From NCBI RefSeq assembly GCF_000368685.1, contig NZ_KB849628.1, positions 124,001 to 188,000 of the forward strand: DNA of 64,000 bases. Reading direction: 5' to 3'. The stretch's first letter is position 1; each line of letters starts with the position of its first letter. Source of the stretch: Acinetobacter baylyi DSM 14961 = CIP 107474 (GTDB lineage Bacteria > Pseudomonadota > Gammaproteobacteria > Pseudomonadales > Moraxellaceae). Positions 62,180-64,000 of the stretch are shown here, one piece after another. The notes under the pieces were generated by a model. The model ran no database searches and was not told where the DNA came from. It saw nothing but the letters and a program-made list of their open reading frames with translations. A program made the translations under genes and the position numbers.

Positions 62180-63336
62180 TACATTCTCCGAGCAGTTATA
62201 AGCACATGATCCAGCCGTTTTGGATATGCAAGCGGATCAGAGCATGAAATTAAATTGATGAGTTCTTCAGGTTCGAATACTTCTTTGAAGATGTTGATAT
62301 ATTTGCCATATTGATGTTTTAGATTCTCAATGGCAGTCTGGAAATTGATTTGAGCAGTTTTAGAAATTGTCTCAATACGTTCTGGTTGAAGATGTTGAGC
62401 TAAATCACGGAAACATGGATATGCAGCTATAAAAAACTCGCTTGGAGCTAGCAACATATCGAACGGTAATACACGATCAATGGACTTAAATTCGACCTCA
62501 GCACGTTGCCAATTGTCGTTAGGATCACCCTCAGCGCGTCCCTTTTCGTATAATCTCAAATACTTGCCTGAGTCACGGCTACCAATGCATAGCGTTCTAC
62601 CTTTACCATTTGGTCGACGCCAGTTGCCTTTATGCTCAATGTTTGGGGCACGGTTTCCAAGTTGAAAACCCCCTAACCCATCTTGCATATTTCCCCAGTC
62701 CACACTGATATGTTTACCTTCGAAATCATCGTGAGCTATATCGACACGCGTCAATTTAGGACGTTTAGCTTTAGTCACCAAGAAATTGTAAAGCCTTAAT
62801 TCCCAACCAGATTTGGCAAAATTACAGCCACGACCATTGATCATGATCAAGACCGTATTTCTTTGGCCACCTATACAGATGAAGCCGAAATCTTCACCAA
62901 GTACATAACTTTGCTGATAAAAGTTAAGCCCAGAGTTACGGCAAGATGAAGTAGTAAAACCAAATATATGTTCCAGGTCAGCTTCAAGAGAATCAATTGC
63001 AGCAGTATAGCGATGAGTATCAAGAATATATTCATCTTCCTGCCAATACTTATCGCCCATAGTCTCTATGCCGAATGTGAAATTCACCCAGTCAATGACA
63101 GCAATTTCATTCTCAGCAGGCATACGGTATTCAACATGCTTAACACCATCATTGGTTAAGATCATGTGAGTTCGAGGAATGGTATATAACGAATGCTGGA
63201 AAATCGGGAGATCGGCGTCTTGAGGTTGCGTATCGAATTTCGTTACCCCCATCTTATTAATGGGGGTTGAAACTGCTTTATTTTTCAATCCCCCCGATAA
63301 TACAGTGGGGTTTGGTTGTTTTTTATACTTATCCAT
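62179..63336 (-). CDS. Filamentous-phage replication initiator (Rep_trans / RstA type)
   Basis: 385 residues from ATG 63336, which overlaps the upstream stop; a TTG at 63342 is in frame. Family signs: FICIGGQRNTVLIMINGRGC, PKLTRVDIAHDDFEGKHIS, GRTLCIGSRDSGKYLRLYEKG with the likely nicking Tyr, RAEVEFK and DMLLAPSEFFIAAYP. The protein nicks phage double-stranded DNA to start rolling-circle replication. Coupled on both sides, orf-rep-ssb. Confidence 0.88.
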   Translation of the reverse strand: MDKYKKQPNPTVLSGGLKNKAVSTPINKMGVTKFDTQPQDADLPIFQHSLYTIPRTHMILTNDGVKHVEYRMPAENEIAVIDWVNFTFGIETMGDKYWQEDEYILDTHRYTAAIDSLEADLEHIFGFTTSSCRNSGLNFYQQSYVLGEDFGFICIGGQRNTVLIMINGRGCNFAKSGWELRLYNFLVTKAKRPKLTRVDIAHDDFEGKHISVDWGNMQDGLGGFQLGNRAPNIEHKGNWRRPNGKGRTLCIGSRDSGKYLRLYEKGRAEGDPNDNWQRAEVEFKSIDRVLPFDMLLAPSEFFIAAYPCFRDLAQHLQPERIETISKTAQINFQTAIENLKHQYGKYINIFKEVFEPEELINLISCSDPLAYPKRLDHVLITARRM

Positions 63337-63560
63337 TAGCAAATCCCCATTTCTCTAAATTTATCGTTTTCAGATTTGATTGAATCGCAATAAACCGCAA
63401 CTTTAGGACTACGGTAGCCCCACTCCGCCATTGTCATTTCGATATGGGAAAGGACAAGCTCGGACTCATAAGCAGGATTGCCCCCAATGATTAGCTGGAC
63501 TGCCCGATCAAATATGATCTTTGCAACAAACTCGAATGCTTGTTCTTTATCATTAATCAT
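63336..63560 (-). CDS. Small protein upstream of phage rep
   Basis: 74 residues from ATG 63560; the frame is open upstream to 63623. Not recognised (NDKEQAFEFVAKIIFDRAV, EMTMAEWGYRSPKVAVYC). Its TAA overlaps the rep ATG, so it is the first gene of the replication operon. Confidence 0.55.
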   Translation of the reverse strand: MINDKEQAFEFVAKIIFDRAVQLIIGGNPAYESELVLSHIEMTMAEWGYRSPKVAVYCDSIKSENDKFREMGIC

Positions 63561-63563
63561 TAT

Positions 63564-63660
63564 TTGACACCCTGACACAGAGAAACATAATTGAACGAAA
63601 GTTACCATGAAACACTGTGTCAATGCAACAGGTTATATAATAATGCATCATTGACACAAC
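63564..63660. promoter_or_regulatory. Divergent control region with four TGACAC repeats
   Basis: TGACAC at 63565, 63573 and 63652 on plus, and at 63622-63617 on minus; TGACACAG/CTGTGTCA (63573-63580, 63615-63622) is an 8-bp inverted repeat. Between the rep operon and the small regulator gene, like the RstR operator region of CTX phage. Confidence 0.5.
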
Positions 63661-63675
63661 GACAGTAGGAAAGAA

Positions 63676-63873
63676 ATGGCTTCAGTTCAAATTCGAGTTC
63701 AAGAAGATCTTGCTGATAAGATCGAAAATGCTAAATGGGAAATCAAATACAAGCTAAGACTTGAAATACAAAATACTGATGTACTGAATGCCCTTATTTA
63801 CCATCACCTAAAAGACTTAACCGAAGAAGAAGTACTTGAATATAGAAAGAAATTTCTAGGGAAAGACGAATAA
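63676..63873 (+). CDS. Small putative phage repressor (ribbon-helix-helix-like)
   Basis: 65 residues: a short strand (ASVQIRVQED), helix (LADKIENAKWEIKYKL) and second helix (NTDVLNALIYHHLKDLTEEEVLEYRKKFL). Paralogue of the protein at 60668. Divergent from the rep operon, the position of rstR in CTX-type phages. AGGAAAG ribosome site. Confidence 0.65.
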   Translation: MASVQIRVQEDLADKIENAKWEIKYKLRLEIQNTDVLNALIYHHLKDLTEEEVLEYRKKFLGKDE

Positions 63874-63934
63874 AAAATAATTAAAGAATAAATCGAGTAG
63901 CAACCCTACTCGATATTAAAATTTAGGTAATCAT

Positions 63935-64000
63935 ATGAAAAAAACTATATTATTCAGTCTATTAATAGCAATAAGTTACAATCTACAAGCGGAAGAAGTA
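63935..64000 (+). CDS. Start of a secreted protein, cut by the window end
   Basis: MKKTILFSLLIAISYNLQAEEV: a signal peptide with an apparent cleavage site after LQA. Only 22 codons are visible. Ribosome site TAGGTAATCAT is weak. It could be a phage coat or assembly protein or a chromosomal periplasmic protein. Confidence 0.5.
   Translation, partial: MKKTILFSLLIAISYNLQAEEV

Overview
The window is chromosomal DNA of an Acinetobacter (Moraxellaceae). The evidence is the low overall G+C, an Acinetobacter-type VgrG followed by its adaptor/effector cassette, an IclR-controlled catabolic island, and dif-like sites whose XerD arm matches the Acinetobacter dif/pdif arm. I cannot name the species.

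Layout. 1-8000: end of a TonB-dependent receptor, a DUF3298 lipoprotein, polyphosphate kinase (ppk) behind a good Pho-box candidate, a methylenetetrahydrofolate reductase fused to a zinc-binding C-terminal module, a small membrane protein, an initiator tRNA with its promoter, and a cold-shock protein. 8075-17870: a type VI secretion cassette of vgrG, a DUF4123 adaptor, a VasX-like effector cut in two by a 1201-bp IS3-family element, then two nearly identical membrane proteins (candidate immunity proteins) and a decayed third copy. 18025-25302: an acyltransferase, an FNT-type channel, a hipA-hipB pair behind three operator-like repeats, a DUF1826 protein and an MFS transporter.

25521-32963: a catabolic cluster on both strands (extradiol-type dioxygenase, Rieske ferredoxin, C-C-type alpha/beta hydrolase, FAD hydroxylase, FAH-family hydrolase, MarR regulator, isatin-hydrolase-like cyclase, outer-membrane channel). 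It is tied together by two long perfect dyads sharing one core and overlapping promoters. 33446-51942: a second, larger catabolic island: outer-membrane channel, AAHS-type transporter, NTF2-like protein, AraC and IclR regulators, AMP-forming acyl-CoA ligase, two acyl-CoA dehydrogenases, two enoyl-CoA hydratases, three SDR domains, an SMP-30 lactonase, an ADP-forming acyl-CoA synthetase, a flavin reductase and a luciferase-like monooxygenase. The set fits oxidation of an alicyclic alcohol or ketone by a two-component (type II) Baeyer-Villiger step, lactone opening and beta-oxidation. Five copies of a 14-bp dyad across the island look like operators of its IclR protein.

52137-59236: an HD-domain protein with a perfect dyad at its start, a VF530-family protein, and three AraC paralogues alternating with a Cys-nucleophile hydrolase and an Old Yellow Enzyme; two of the three AraC genes are frameshifted. 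59554-64000: a small-gene region with the replication module of a filamentous (CTX/RstA-type) phage. Rep and a probable ssDNA-binding protein are translationally coupled. Just beyond them lies an intergenic region with two inverted dif-like sites around a 15-bp perfect hairpin, which is the architecture of a folded single-stranded attP used by Xer-dependent filamentous phages. The element probably continues past the right edge.
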